Below, in pieces: positions 1 to 9,613 of a stretch of 64,000 nt of DNA. Position 1 is the first letter of the stretch; every line of letters starts with the position of its first letter. Source of the DNA: Aromatoleum toluvorans (lineage in GTDB: Bacteria; Pseudomonadota; Gammaproteobacteria; Burkholderiales; Rhodocyclaceae); NCBI RefSeq assembly GCF_012910905.1, contig NZ_WTVN01000001.1:124001-188000 (forward strand). The letters are read 5' to 3'. Below the pieces are notes generated by a model that was not told the origin of the DNA, did not search any database, and saw nothing but the letters and a program-made list of their open reading frames with translations. The translations under genes were made by a program, and so were the position numbers.

Positions 1-76
1 TCAGCAATCGGGCAGCATGATTCCCGGGCAGCCTGCCCATCGATCATGGCACTGCGCAATCTTGGAAGACCTTCAG

Positions 77-817
77 ATGACACAGGAACTCAATTTTTCC
101 GGCAAGACGGTACTGGTAGTGGGGGGATCGAGCGGGATCGGCAACGCCATCGCCCAGGCGTTCCGGGCCCGAGGGGCAAGTGTCCATGTCTGGGGCACGC
201 GGGCCGATGCCGGCGCCTATGGTGATTCCCCGGACTCGGATCTGGCCGGGCTGCACTATGCGCAGGTGGACCTGTCCTCTCCCGCCAGCATCCGGCACTA
301 CCAGCCGGCTTTCGACCGGCTCGACGTGCTGGTCCTGAGCCAGGGCATCGTGCTCTACGACCGGGCCGAATTCCAGCCCGAGAATTTCCGCAAGGTGGTC
401 GAAGTGAACCTGAACAGCCTGATGGACTGTTGCGATCGTTTTCACGACATGCTCCAGGCCAGCGCCGGCTCGGTCATCGTCATCAGTTCTTCGTCCGCCT
501 TCCACTCCACCCGCGGCAACCCGGCTTACGGCGCCTCCAAGACCGGCGCCATGGGTCTGACCCGCAACCTCGCCGACGCCTGGGCACCCGAGGGCATCCG
601 GGTCAACGGCATCGCTCCTGGCATGGTGCCCACCAAGATGACCAAGGTCACCACCGACCATCCCAAGCGCGTCGCCGCGATGTGCTCGCAGATCCCCCTA
701 GGCCGCCTGGGCAGCACGGAGGAAGTGGCTGGCGTCGCCCTGTTCCTGGCATCGCCCCTCGCCTCGTACGTGATTGGCCAGACCATCCCGGTGGATGGCG
801 GCCTCACGCTGCGCTGA
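77..817 (+). CDS. SDR-family oxidoreductase
   Basis: Predicted NAD(P)-dependent short-chain dehydrogenase/reductase of 246 aa, the usual length for the family. The cofactor loop GGSSGIG is at residues 16-22, the NNAG-like region is degenerate (LSQG), and the catalytic Tyr-x3-Lys is Y151/K155 in YGASK, preceded by a serine run. The ATG at 77 is chosen over an in-frame ATG at 17 because the fold begins directly after it. The phosphotransferase gene begins 13 bases downstream, so the two are probably co-transcribed. It probably oxidises or reduces a hydroxy/keto acyl intermediate, but the substrate cannot be read from the sequence. Confidence 0.85.
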   Translation: MTQELNFSGKTVLVVGGSSGIGNAIAQAFRARGASVHVWGTRADAGAYGDSPDSDLAGLHYAQVDLSSPASIRHYQPAFDRLDVLVLSQGIVLYDRAEFQPENFRKVVEVNLNSLMDCCDRFHDMLQASAGSVIVISSSSAFHSTRGNPAYGASKTGAMGLTRNLADAWAPEGIRVNGIAPGMVPTKMTKVTTDHPKRVAAMCSQIPLGRLGSTEEVAGVALFLASPLASYVIGQTIPVDGGLTLR

Positions 818-830
818 CCGGGAGAGCGGA

Positions 831-1883
831 ATGGCGCGCGAAGCCTGGCAGGAACTCGTCGATGTCGATCGACTCGCTGCGTGGATGGACAGCCGGGGCC
901 TGGAGCAGGGACCGATTGCCGATGCCCGCCCCCTGACCGGTGGCACCCAGAATCTGCTGCTGCGCTTCCAGCGCGGCGACCGGCAATTCGTCCTGCGCCG
1001 CCCTCCTCCGCACCCGCGCATGGACGGCACGGCAACGATGCAGCGGGAAGCCCGGGTGCTGGGCGCCCTGGCCGGCACCCGGGTCCCCCATGCGCGCCTG
1101 ATCGTCGGCTGTGACGACAAGACGATTCTCGGTGCCGGGTTTTACCTGATGGAACCAGTGGAAGGTTTCACCCCCACCGGGCCATTGCCTGCCCCCTTCG
1201 TCGAGCATGCCGGCTACCGGCAACAGATTGGGCTGGCCATGGCAGAAGCGATCGCCGAACTCGCCGCGGTCGACTACGTTGCCGTGGGCCTTGCCGATTT
1301 CGGCAAGATCGAAGGCTACCTCGAACGCCAGGTGGGCCGCTGGCGGTCCCAACTCGAAGGCTATCGCGACTATCCAGGCTGGCCCGGCCCGGCCGGCATC
1401 CCGGGGACCGAATCCGTGGGACTCTGGCTGGAAGCGAACAAGCCGGCCACTTTCCAGCCGGGCATCGTACATGGCGACTATCACCTGGCCAACGTCATGT
1501 TCCAGCACGAGCGTCCGGAATTGGCGGCGATCGTGGACTGGGAACTGGCCACCATCGGCGACCCGCTGATCGATCTGGGCTGGCTGATCGCCACCTGGCC
1601 CGACGCGGACGGCGCCGGCATCGTCCCCAAGCTCGAAGCCTCGCCCTGGGACCGCTTTGTCCGCGCCGACGAACTGATCGAGCGCTATGCGCAGACCAGC
1701 CGGCGAGACCTGTCCGACCTGCGCTGGTACACGGTACTCGCCTGCTACAAGCTCGGCATATTGCTCGAAGGCAGCTACGCCCGCGCCTGCGCCGGCAAGG
1801 CGCCGATGGATGTCGGCCTGTCGCTGCATGCCGCCACGCTCCGCCTGTTCGAACGCGCGCAGAACTGGATGGAGAGCCGTTAG
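831..1883 (+). CDS. APH-family phosphotransferase (LvaA/ACAD10 kinase-like)
   Basis: 350 aa kinase-fold protein of the aminoglycoside phosphotransferase/choline kinase group. The catalytic loop HGDYHLANV begins at H214 with catalytic D216, and the metal-binding segment IVDWE lies at 234-238 followed by ATIGDPLIDLGW. This subgroup occurs with acyl-CoA dehydrogenases. In the levulinate pathway LvaA phosphorylates 4-hydroxyvaleryl-CoA, and mammalian ACAD10/11 fuse the same kinase to an ACAD. Here an ACAD10/11-type dehydrogenase lies about 1.1 kb downstream, so a role on a 4-hydroxyacyl-CoA is likelier than antibiotic resistance. The ATG at 831 follows GGAGAG; an upstream in-frame start at 774 would overlap the preceding gene. 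Confidence 0.8.
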   Translation: MAREAWQELVDVDRLAAWMDSRGLEQGPIADARPLTGGTQNLLLRFQRGDRQFVLRRPPPHPRMDGTATMQREARVLGALAGTRVPHARLIVGCDDKTILGAGFYLMEPVEGFTPTGPLPAPFVEHAGYRQQIGLAMAEAIAELAAVDYVAVGLADFGKIEGYLERQVGRWRSQLEGYRDYPGWPGPAGIPGTESVGLWLEANKPATFQPGIVHGDYHLANVMFQHERPELAAIVDWELATIGDPLIDLGWLIATWPDADGAGIVPKLEASPWDRFVRADELIERYAQTSRRDLSDLRWYTVLACYKLGILLEGSYARACAGKAPMDVGLSLHAATLRLFERAQNWMESR

Positions 1884-1930
1884 ATGGCTTGCCGCCTGAC
1901 GCCGTTTACCACCTGTGACGAGGACCATCT

Positions 1931-2974
1931 ATGAAGGCGCTCTGTTACGCGGGTCCACGAACCATCCACTATGAAACGGTTGCAGATGCCAGGCTGGAAG
2001 ACGACGACGATATCGTGGTGCGCATGGAAGCGTGCGGCATCTGCGGCAGCGATCTGCACATCTACCACGGCCAACCGTTTCCCGGAAACGAAACCCCTTG
2101 CTTCAGCGTCGGCCACGAAGCCATCGGCGAAGTCATGGAGGCCGGCAAAGGGGTGCGCCGTTTCAAACCGGGCGACCGGGTCATGCTCTCGGCGTCGGTC
2201 GGATGCGGTGCCTGCCGGAACTGCCTCGCCGGGCACGTTCAGGCATGTACCAGCGGACCGATGCGGATCTACGGCATCGGGCGCGGCTTGGCAGGCTGCC
2301 AGGCCGAGGCCATCCGGGTGCCGGCCGCGGACTGCAATGCAGCCCCCATGCCCGAAGGCATCAGCGTCGACCAGGCCATCATGCTGACCGACAACCTCCC
2401 CACCGCGTGGCTCGGGTGCATCAATGCCAAGATCCACCCGGGCGATACGGTTGCAGTCGTCGGTCTCGGGTCGATCGGTCTGATGGCGGTGGAAAGTGCC
2501 TTTGTGTTCGGCGCCAGCCGCGTTTTCGCCATCGACCCCATCGCCGAACGACGCCAGATCGCGGCAAGCCTGGGCGCTATTCCGCTGGAACCGACCACCG
2601 CGCTTGCCGAAATCCAAGAAGCCACCAGCGGCCAGATGGCGCATAGCGCCATCGAGGCCGTCGGTCTCGATGCGACGATAAAACTGGCGATTGGCCTGGT
2701 AGCAAAGTGCGGCACCGTTTCCGTGGTCGGTGCGGGCATCTCCGCCATCAGCGAATTCCCATTCCGCGAGCTTCTGATCCGCAATCTCGACTTCCGTGCC
2801 GGCCTGTGTTCCGCACAAGAGCACTGGGAATCGCTGGTTCCTCTCATCCAGCAGGAACGGCTGCACCCTGAACGCTTCGTTACCCACGCCTTCGCCTTGA
2901 ACCAGGGCGAAGAAGCCTACCGGATATTCGATGCACGCCTCGACGGTGCGTTGAAGATCGTCATGACGCCGTAG
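1931..2974 (+). CDS. Zinc-dependent alcohol dehydrogenase (MDR family)
   Basis: 347 aa medium-chain dehydrogenase. Catalytic zinc ligands are C38 (CGICGSD) and H62-E63 (GHEAIGE). The structural zinc lobe is C92, C95, C98 and C106. A Rossmann glycine motif VVGLGSIG lies near residue 177. It should interconvert a secondary alcohol and ketone using NAD(P). Its place between the phosphotransferase and the ACAD suggests that it oxidises a hydroxylated side-chain or ring intermediate in the same pathway. The start is supported by a GAGGA sequence 6 bases upstream. The exact substrate is unknown. Confidence 0.85.
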   Translation: MKALCYAGPRTIHYETVADARLEDDDDIVVRMEACGICGSDLHIYHGQPFPGNETPCFSVGHEAIGEVMEAGKGVRRFKPGDRVMLSASVGCGACRNCLAGHVQACTSGPMRIYGIGRGLAGCQAEAIRVPAADCNAAPMPEGISVDQAIMLTDNLPTAWLGCINAKIHPGDTVAVVGLGSIGLMAVESAFVFGASRVFAIDPIAERRQIAASLGAIPLEPTTALAEIQEATSGQMAHSAIEAVGLDATIKLAIGLVAKCGTVSVVGAGISAISEFPFRELLIRNLDFRAGLCSAQEHWESLVPLIQQERLHPERFVTHAFALNQGEEAYRIFDARLDGALKIVMTP

Positions 2975-3012
2975 GTTCGTCCTGCGGATCCCCATCACAA
3001 CGAGGAGTCTCC

Positions 3013-4233
3013 ATGGAATTCGATTTCAGTCCCAAGTCAAAAGAACTGCAACAGCGCCTGTTGCGCTTTTTCGACCAACACATCGTCCCCAACGAACATC
3101 GATTTACCGAGGAGGTGGAAGCCAACCGGCGCGCCGGCAACGCCTGGCTGCCGACCGCCATCGTCGAGGAACTCAAGGACAAGGCGAAAGCGGCGGGCCT
3201 GTGGAACCTGTTCCTGCCGCATTCCGCGCGGGCGCCGGAAGGTCTGTCCAACCTGGACTATGCCCCGCTGTGCGAAATCATGGGCAAGGTGCACTGGGCG
3301 CCCGAGGTGTTCAACTGCTCGGCGCCGGACACCGGCAACATGGAAACCCTCGAACTCTACGGCACCGAAGCCCAGAAGGACGCCTGGCTCGACCCCCTGC
3401 TGCGCGGCGAAATCCGCTCCAGCTTCGTGATGACCGAACCGGACGTGGCCAGTTCGGACGCGACCAACGTGCAAACCCGGATCGAGCGCGACGGCGACCA
3501 CTACGTCATCAACGGCAGCAAGTCGTGGATTTCCGGCGCCGGCGACCCGCGCACGAAGATCTACATCGTCATGGGCAAGACCGATCCGACTGCCGCCCGG
3601 CACCTGCAGCAATCGATGATCCTGGTCCCGGCCGATGCCCCCGGAATCACGGTGACCCGCCCGCTGCGCGTGCTCGGTTACGACCATGCGCCCTCCGGCC
3701 ACATGGCCGTGGAACTGGTCAACGTCCGCGTGCCGGTCGGCAATTTGCTCCTCGGCGAAGGTCGCGGCTTCGAAATCGCCCAGGGGCGCCTGGGGCCGGG
3801 GCGCATCCATCACTGCATGCGTTGCATCGGTGTCGCCGAGCGCGCCCTGGAACTCATGGTGCGCCGAGCCAAGAACCGGGTGGCGTTCGGCCGCCCCCTT
3901 TCCGAGCAGGGTGTCTGGCGCGAGCGCATCGCCGAGGCCCGCATCATGATCGAACAGGCCCGCCTGTTGGTGTTCAAGACCGCGTACATGATGGACACCG
4001 TCGGTAACAAGCAGGCACGTGGCGAAATCGCCATGATCAAGGTGCTGGCACCCAACGTCTCCAGCCGGATCGTCGATTGGGCTATCCAGATGTACGGCGC
4101 CAGCGGCCTGTGCGACGACACGCCCCTGGCCGAAATGTACGCCCTGCAGCGCGCGATCCGTTTCACCGACGGGCCGGATGAGGTGCATCGCAACGCCATT
4201 GCCAAGCTGGAGCTCGCGCGCTACGACGCATAG
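3013..4233 (+). CDS. Acyl-CoA dehydrogenase, ACAD10/11-like
   Basis: 406 aa flavin-dependent acyl-CoA dehydrogenase. The N-terminal helical domain begins [13 protein letters not shown], the middle domain carries [10 protein letters not shown], and the C-terminal domain ends with [14 protein letters not shown]. The TDGPDEVH segment, where medium-chain ACADs have the catalytic Glu, is characteristic of ACAD10/11-type and LvaC-type enzymes. With the upstream kinase it could turn a 4-phosphoacyl-CoA into an enoyl- or 3-hydroxyacyl-CoA; that role is inferred from the Lva and ACAD10/11 precedents. The start is set by GAGGAG shortly before the ATG. Confidence 0.85.
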   Translation: MEFDFSPKSKELQQRLLRFFDQHIVPNEHRFTEEVEANRRAGNAWLPTAIVEELKDKAKAAGLWNLFLPHSARAPEGLSNLDYAPLCEIMGKVHWAPEVFNCSAPDTGNMETLELYGTEAQKDAWLDPLLRGEIRSSFVMTEPDVASSDATNVQTRIERDGDHYVINGSKSWISGAGDPRTKIYIVMGKTDPTAARHLQQSMILVPADAPGITVTRPLRVLGYDHAPSGHMAVELVNVRVPVGNLLLGEGRGFEIAQGRLGPGRIHHCMRCIGVAERALELMVRRAKNRVAFGRPLSEQGVWRERIAEARIMIEQARLLVFKTAYMMDTVGNKQARGEIAMIKVLAPNVSSRIVDWAIQMYGASGLCDDTPLAEMYALQRAIRFTDGPDEVHRNAIAKLELARYDA

Positions 4234-4309
4234 AGCAGTCCAGGGCGTGCCCCGAAATCCGAAACAGTCTTGAGCCTAGCCTGGCATATGGGCACTTCTG
4301 GAGGTTCTG

Positions 4310-5188
4310 GTGACTTATCGCTTTGATACCATAACCGGCACGCTCGATCGTGGCGTCTTATTCGCCACGATCGGCAGTCCGCCCTGCAACGTAATGTCGG
4401 TACAGATGATGTCCGACCTGACCGAATTGGGCCAAAGGATCTCCGCAGATGACAGTGTTCGTGTGCTGGTGCTGCAGAGCCAGGACCCGGAATTTTTCAT
4501 CGCACATTTCGATACCCCCGTCGTCATTCAGAAATCCATCGAGGGGTTGCCCAAACGCGCCAGGGAGTTAAGTCCACTGCAGGCCATGTGCGCAATGCTT
4601 AGGGACAATCCGAAACCCAGCCTGGTGAAAATTGGAGGCCGCGCTGGCGGCGGAGGCAGCGAACTGGCGTCATCCTGTGACATGCGATTCGGCGTGCGCG
4701 GCAAAACAGTGATCAACCAGATGGAGGTGCCGCTTGGCCTTCTGCCTGGCGCCTCTGGATCGCAGAACCTGCCTCGACTCATGGGCCGCGGGCGAGCGCT
4801 CGAGGTCATTCTCGGCGGTAACGATCTCGATGCCGAAACGGCAGAACGATGGGGTTATCTCAACCGCATCTTCGACACCGTTAACGAAATGGACAGCTTC
4901 GTCGAGGCCCTTGCGTTCCGTATCGCGAAATGGCCACCCCATGCCGTGGCGCTGGCAAAGGAGTCGGTGGGCAACATCGATCTTCCATGGCGGCAGGGAT
5001 TGTTGGAGGAGCAGTTGCTCGCCGCGCACGCCGTACGCGATCCTGCAACGAAACGACTGCTCCGCAAATTCATGGAGCTCGGTGCGCATACCCGTGATGG
5101 CGAGGCGCGCATGGGGACACTGCTCCTCAAAGTCGCAGAGGCGCTGGCTGCCGAGTCTGGAATGAAAAATAAGGGCGATATCCCCTGA
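4310..5188 (+). CDS. Enoyl-CoA hydratase/isomerase family protein (crotonase)
   Basis: 292 aa crotonase-fold protein. The oxyanion-hole glycine stretch GGRAGGGGSELASSCD and the following MEVPLGLLPGASG are visible, but the first oxyanion block is unusual (the family A-F-C-A-G-x-D is replaced by a segment around FFIAHFD). It may therefore be a hydratase, isomerase or hydrolase. The start is GTG at 4310 with GGAGG at 4300-4304. It lies 76 bases after the ACAD and before the MFS gene. Function within acyl-CoA breakdown is likely but unspecified. Confidence 0.75.
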   Translation: MTYRFDTITGTLDRGVLFATIGSPPCNVMSVQMMSDLTELGQRISADDSVRVLVLQSQDPEFFIAHFDTPVVIQKSIEGLPKRARELSPLQAMCAMLRDNPKPSLVKIGGRAGGGGSELASSCDMRFGVRGKTVINQMEVPLGLLPGASGSQNLPRLMGRGRALEVILGGNDLDAETAERWGYLNRIFDTVNEMDSFVEALAFRIAKWPPHAVALAKESVGNIDLPWRQGLLEEQLLAAHAVRDPATKRLLRKFMELGAHTRDGEARMGTLLLKVAEALAAESGMKNKGDIP

Positions 5189-5294
5189 CCAGCAACAGAC
5201 GATTACCGCGAGACCGTATTCATCATAAGTCGTTGGAATTCCAGGCGCGGTTCTAGTACCGAGAGCAACCAAAACACTGAATAGAGGTATTCCC

Positions 5295-6538
5295 GTGGGA
5301 ATAAAAGAAAAATCTCACAGGGCGTGGCTTCAGCTGGCCTTCAGTTGCCTGCTGGTGGCGACCATGGGGACGACGACCCTGCTATCCTTCTTCACCTTGC
5401 CGGTGTCCACGGCATTGGGCGTTCCGCGGGCGGCCTTCACCCTCTATACAAGCATCATGTCCCTGATGGTCATCGTGTCCATGCCCTTCTGGGGCAGGAT
5501 GCTGCCCAGGATTGGCATCAGGGCCATGGTCGCCATCTCCGGCGCGGGCCTTTCCTACTTGGCAATGTCCCAATTCACCGCCCTGTGGCAATTCTATATT
5601 GCCGGCATCGTCGTCGGATTCACATTGCCAGCCTGCTCGTTCCTGCCCGCCTCGGTCATCGTCACCAACTGGTTCGAGAAGCGCCGGGGCACGGCGATGG
5701 GCATTGCGATGGCCTTTACCGGTGTCTATGCCGCCCTCGCCAGCACCTTCCTTCCCGGCATGATCATGAAAACTGGCTGGCCGGCTGCCTATCTGTTCCT
5801 CGGGATGGTGGTACTGGTGCTGACGATTCCGATTGCACCGTTCCTGCGCGATCATCCGTCGAAGATGGGTTTGCAGCCCTATGGCGCCAGGAAGGAAACG
5901 GGCACGCCGGGGCCGTTCGCCGCACCTTCGGGCGTATCCGCCGCCGTGGCGTACAGATCCGGCGCATTCTGGTTGGTATGCGCAGGACTGCTCTTCGGCC
6001 ACGCCTCGATCATAGGATTCATCCAGCATGCCCCGGCTCATTTGACGAGCAAGGGCATCAGCCCGGTCGAGGCCGGGACCTTCATGAGTCTGTGCATGCT
6101 TTCCCTGATCGGCGCCAAGGTGATCCTGGGCTGGCTGAATGATCGTATCGGAACCGTCGGTTCGAATCTCGTTTGCCTGCCTTCGGCGCCCTTGCGCTCT
6201 TCCTGTTTACCCGGATGGGCGGGCAGGCGGTCCTCTCCGGCATCGGCGCGGCCTTGTTCGTTGCCTATGCCTTCGGCTACGCCTACAACAGTATCTTTCC
6301 GCCGCTGCTGATATCGAGGATGTTCGGCGCAACGAAGGACTTCGCGTCCATATACGGCGTTGCCTATGCCCTGGCCTGCGTCGGCGTCGCCGTGGGCCCG
6401 CCGCTGTTCGGGACTTCCTACGATCTGACGGGCTCCTACGACACCATGCTGCTCATCAGCATCGGCCTGGTCGCCCTCTCCGCAGCCATGTCCATCCTGG
6501 CCATCAGAATGAGCGCCCAAATTCCCAGGGCGGCGTAG
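5295..6538 (+). pseudogene. MFS transporter, frameshifted
   Basis: Reading from the GTG at 5295 (AGAGG 7 bases upstream) gives the first ten or so membrane segments of a major facilitator transporter, including the loop GWLNDRIG. The frame is then lost near 6171-6174 and terminates at 6311. The C-terminal part continues in another frame, beginning PAFGALALFLF and ending at 6538. Adding one T to the TTT run at 6172-6174 restores a single protein of about 414 aa, normal for an MFS monocarboxylate/oxalate-type permease. Either the gene is broken or the base is a sequencing error. It would import the acid substrate or export a product; the substrate is unknown. Confidence 0.75.
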
Positions 6539-6604
6539 GTCGGACGGACAAGCGAGCATCCATTCGACAAACCGGCATGACCCCTTTTCATTGCCGATTG
6601 AAGT

Positions 6605-6622
6605 TCTGTCGTTTCGGACGAT
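6605..6622. promoter_or_regulatory. Putative operator TCTGTCGTTTCGGACGAT
   Basis: An 18-base element in the 174-base gap between the MFS gene and the next SDR, 91 bases upstream of that ATG. Its exact reverse complement recurs at 35022-35039, and related forms lie at 27003, 33340 and 51869. The core is an inverted repeat GTC-N6-GAC, as expected for a dimeric repressor. The binding protein is unknown. Confidence 0.5.
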
Positions 6623-6712
6623 GGCCCGCCGCCATCCGGCGGTAATGATTCAAAGGTCGAGCTGCAGGCTCCCACTGCATCGATTCCACAAGCTAGGCAT
6701 TGGAGTTTCCGC

Positions 6713-7483
6713 ATGGCAGACACCAGGCAAAGACTGGCTGACACCGTCGCGGTCGTTACCGGGTCGGCACGAGGAATCGGCCGCTCGATCGCCGAACGAC
6801 TCGCCGGTGAGGGTGCCCGCGTCGCCTGCCTCGACGTCAGCCCAGCCCGCCTCGAAGCGGCAGTCGCGGAAATGCGCACCGACGGCTTGGACGTCCACCC
6901 CTACGTGGTCGATGTCGCCCGGCGCAGCGAGGTGCACGAGGTGTTCCAGCGCATCGAAGCCGATTTCGGCGGACCGGTCGCGACGCTCGTCAACAATGCC
7001 GTCTGGGCGCGCTACCAGGCGATCGACGCGATCGACGAAGAAACTCTGGAGCAGATGCTGGCCGTGGGCCTGAAAGGCATCATCTGGGCGACCCAGGCCG
7101 CGACCGCGCAGATGAAGCGGCGCGGCGCCGGCACGGTGATCAACCTCAGTTCCGCGGCCGCCGTAATGGGGCTCCGGGATTCCGTCGCCTACTGCGCCGT
7201 CAAGGCGGCGGTAACGGGGCTGACGCGCGCCGCGGCGCTCGATCTCGGCCCCCACGGCATCCGCGTCAACGCCATCGCACCCGGCATGATCGCTACACCG
7301 GCCTCGCTGGGCAAGTTCGACCAGCCCACCCTCCAGGCACGCGAGCGCAACGTGCCCATCGGCCGCTTCGGCGAGGCCGGAGAAATCGCCGCAGTGGTGG
7401 CCTTCCTCGCCTCGGCAGACAGCAGCTACATCAACGGCGCCCTGCTCATGGCCGATGGCGGCCTGACCATTGCGGGGACCTAA
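6713..7483 (+). CDS. SDR-family oxidoreductase
   Basis: 256 aa classical SDR. TGSARGIG is near residue 17, NNAV replaces NNAG, and the catalytic pair is in YCAVK after a serine pair in NLSSAAAV. The C-terminus (INGALLMADGGLTIAGT) is typical of FabG-type dehydrogenases. It probably acts as a 3-hydroxyacyl-CoA or alcohol dehydrogenase. It is the first gene after the putative operator at 6605 and is followed after 34 bases by a second SDR. Confidence 0.85.
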   Translation: MADTRQRLADTVAVVTGSARGIGRSIAERLAGEGARVACLDVSPARLEAAVAEMRTDGLDVHPYVVDVARRSEVHEVFQRIEADFGGPVATLVNNAVWARYQAIDAIDEETLEQMLAVGLKGIIWATQAATAQMKRRGAGTVINLSSAAAVMGLRDSVAYCAVKAAVTGLTRAAALDLGPHGIRVNAIAPGMIATPASLGKFDQPTLQARERNVPIGRFGEAGEIAAVVAFLASADSSYINGALLMADGGLTIAGT

Positions 7484-7517
7484 ATCCGGATCTTCATCGG
7501 CAAAGGAGGGCAACCCC

Positions 7518-8303
7518 GTGCAAAGGTTACAGGGCAAGCGCGCGATCATCACCGGCGCGGGCAGCGGCATCGGACGGGCCAGCGCGCTGCGCTTCGCGCA
7601 GGAAGGCGCCCAGGTGCTGGTCACGGGCCGCACCGCGGCCAAGGTCGAGGAAACCGCCGAACTGGTCCGCGCCGCCGGCGGCAGCGCCATCGCGATGGCG
7701 GCGGACGCGGCAGTCGAGGAGGACGTCGAGGCCATGATCTCCCGCTGCATCGCCGAACTCGGCGGCCTGGAGGTGTTTTTCGCCAACGCGGCGACCTGGG
7801 TCGGCAACGTCTCGCTGTTCGAGCAGACGGTCGCCCAGTGGCAGGAGGTGCTGCGGGTCAATCTCATCGGCGCCTTTCTCGCCACGAGGTACTCCGGCCG
7901 CCATATGCGGGCGCAGGGCAGCGGGTCCATCATCTTCACCTCGTCGGTCGCATCCCTGCGCGCCAATGCCGGGGATGCGGCCTATAGCGCCAGCAAGGCC
8001 GCCGTCAACTCCCTGGCGCAAGTGGCCGCCAACGAGCTGTCTGGCAGCGGCGTGCGAGTCAACGCCATTCTGCCGGGGCTCATCGAAACGGAAGGCACCA
8101 AGGCGCTGTTCGACGCAGCCAAGGCACGCGGCGCCGCCTCCCGGCTCGGCCAGGTCAATCCGCTCAAGCGCCCCGGACAGCCCGGGGAAATCGCCGCCAT
8201 GGCGGCATTCCTCGCCAGCGAGGATGCGTCCTACGTCAACGGCCAGGCCATCGCGGTCGATGGTGGGGTATCGAGCACCCATCCGTTCGGCCGCCTCAGT
8301 TGA
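7518..8303 (+). CDS. SDR-family oxidoreductase
   Basis: 261 aa classical SDR with TGAGSGIG near residue 13, an ANAA motif in place of NNAG, catalytic Y and K in YSASK, and the C-terminal VNGQAIAVDGG. The GTG at 7518 is chosen because AAAGGAGG lies at 7502-7509; an in-frame start at 7470 would overlap the preceding gene. It sits between another SDR and an ACAD, so a beta-oxidation-type dehydrogenase role is plausible. Confidence 0.85.
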   Translation: MQRLQGKRAIITGAGSGIGRASALRFAQEGAQVLVTGRTAAKVEETAELVRAAGGSAIAMAADAAVEEDVEAMISRCIAELGGLEVFFANAATWVGNVSLFEQTVAQWQEVLRVNLIGAFLATRYSGRHMRAQGSGSIIFTSSVASLRANAGDAAYSASKAAVNSLAQVAANELSGSGVRVNAILPGLIETEGTKALFDAAKARGAASRLGQVNPLKRPGQPGEIAAMAAFLASEDASYVNGQAIAVDGGVSSTHPFGRLS

Positions 8304-8344
8304 GGTCGTGCCACCCCCCTCGAGAATAATGAAGGAGCCATCCC

Positions 8345-9613
8345 GTGGATCTGGAACTGCCAAAAAAACTGACCGACTACCTCGCCGAGTTGGATGACTT
8401 CATCGAGCGCGAGATCAAGCCGCTGGAAAATGAAGACGACAACAACCGCTTCTTCGACCACCGTCGCGAGAACGCGCGGACCGATTGGGAAAATGGCGGG
8501 CAGCACGCCAAGGAATGGAGGGCGTTGTTGGCCGAAGTGGTACGGCGTGCCGATGCGGCGGGCCATTACCGCTACGCCTTGCCTCCGGCCTATGGCGGCC
8601 GGGATGGCAGCAACCTGGATATGGCGGTGATCCGCGAGCACCTGAACGCCAGGGGACTGGGCCTGCACAACGACGCCGCCACCGAGCACGCCATCGTTTC
8701 CGTGCGGGTACTCACCGCCCAATTGCTGATCGAGTTCGGCAGCGAAGCCCAGAAGCGGAAATACCTGCCGCCGCTCCTCGACAGTTCCGCGGCGATGGCC
8801 ATGGCGATCACCGAGCCCGGTCACGGGTCGGACGCCACCCACATGGAAACCATCGCCCAGCGCGAAGGCGAGCACTGGATTATCAATGGCATCAAGACCT
8901 GGAACTCGGGCGCCAATTGGGCGGACAGCAATATGGTGTTCGCCCGCACCAGCGGCAAGGCCGGTGATGCGCACGGCATCACCGCCTTCCTGGTGCCGCT
9001 CAAGCCCCTGCCACCACAGGGGCATGTGGTGGAGGAACTGTTGTGGACCTTCGTCATGCCCACCGACCACGCCACCGTCAGCCTCACCGAGGTCAGGGTT
9101 CACAACGACGACATCGTCGGACGCGAAGGCGAGGGCCTGGCGATCGCGCAGCGCTTCTTCAACGAAAACCGCATCCGCCAGGCTGCGGCGAGCCTCGGCG
9201 CGGCGCAATACTGCGTCGACCAGTCGGTCGATTACGCCAAACAGCGGGCGCCCTTCGGCAAGCCGCTGGCGACCAACCAGGGCATCCAGTTTCCCCTGGT
9301 CGAATTGCAGACCCAGTGCGAAATGGTCCGTGCCCTGCTGTACAAGACCGCCTGGCTGATGGACAAGTACGGTGCGGCATCGCAAAGCGACAAGGTTTCG
9401 ATGCTCAACTTCTGGGCCAACCGGCTGTGTTGCGAGGCGGCCGACCGGGCCATGCAGGTCCACGGCGGCCTGGGCTATTCCCGGCACAAGCCCTTCGAAC
9501 ACATCTACCGTCACCATCGTCGCTACCGCATCACAGAAGGCACCGAGGAAATCCAGATGCGCCGTGTTGCCGGCTATATGTTCGGCTTCATGAAGTTGGG
9601 GAGCGAAGCATGA
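8345..9613 (+). CDS. Acyl-CoA dehydrogenase
   Basis: 422 aa ACAD with MAITEPGHGSDATH in the FAD-binding middle domain. The C-terminal segment YRITEGTEEIQMRR supplies the catalytic Glu at the medium-chain-ACAD position. The start is GTG at 8345 with AAGGAG just upstream. The stop overlaps the start of the racemase gene (ATGA), which points to translational coupling and a shared substrate, probably a 2-methyl-branched acyl-CoA. Electrons would pass to ETF and then to the ETF-QO encoded at 53261. Confidence 0.9.
   Translation: MDLELPKKLTDYLAELDDFIEREIKPLENEDDNNRFFDHRRENARTDWENGGQHAKEWRALLAEVVRRADAAGHYRYALPPAYGGRDGSNLDMAVIREHLNARGLGLHNDAATEHAIVSVRVLTAQLLIEFGSEAQKRKYLPPLLDSSAAMAMAITEPGHGSDATHMETIAQREGEHWIINGIKTWNSGANWADSNMVFARTSGKAGDAHGITAFLVPLKPLPPQGHVVEELLWTFVMPTDHATVSLTEVRVHNDDIVGREGEGLAIAQRFFNENRIRQAAASLGAAQYCVDQSVDYAKQRAPFGKPLATNQGIQFPLVELQTQCEMVRALLYKTAWLMDKYGAASQSDKVSMLNFWANRLCCEAADRAMQVHGGLGYSRHKPFEHIYRHHRRYRITEGTEEIQMRRVAGYMFGFMKLGSEA

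Noticed and set aside
831-1883. Aminoglycoside resistance gene
   Set aside because: The fold is shared, but the context and sequence type fit acyl-CoA-associated kinases; the same holds for 10802-11866.
9043-9609. In-frame extension upstream of the racemase
   Set aside because: It lies within the preceding ACAD and has shadow-type composition; the ATG at 9610 matches the family start.
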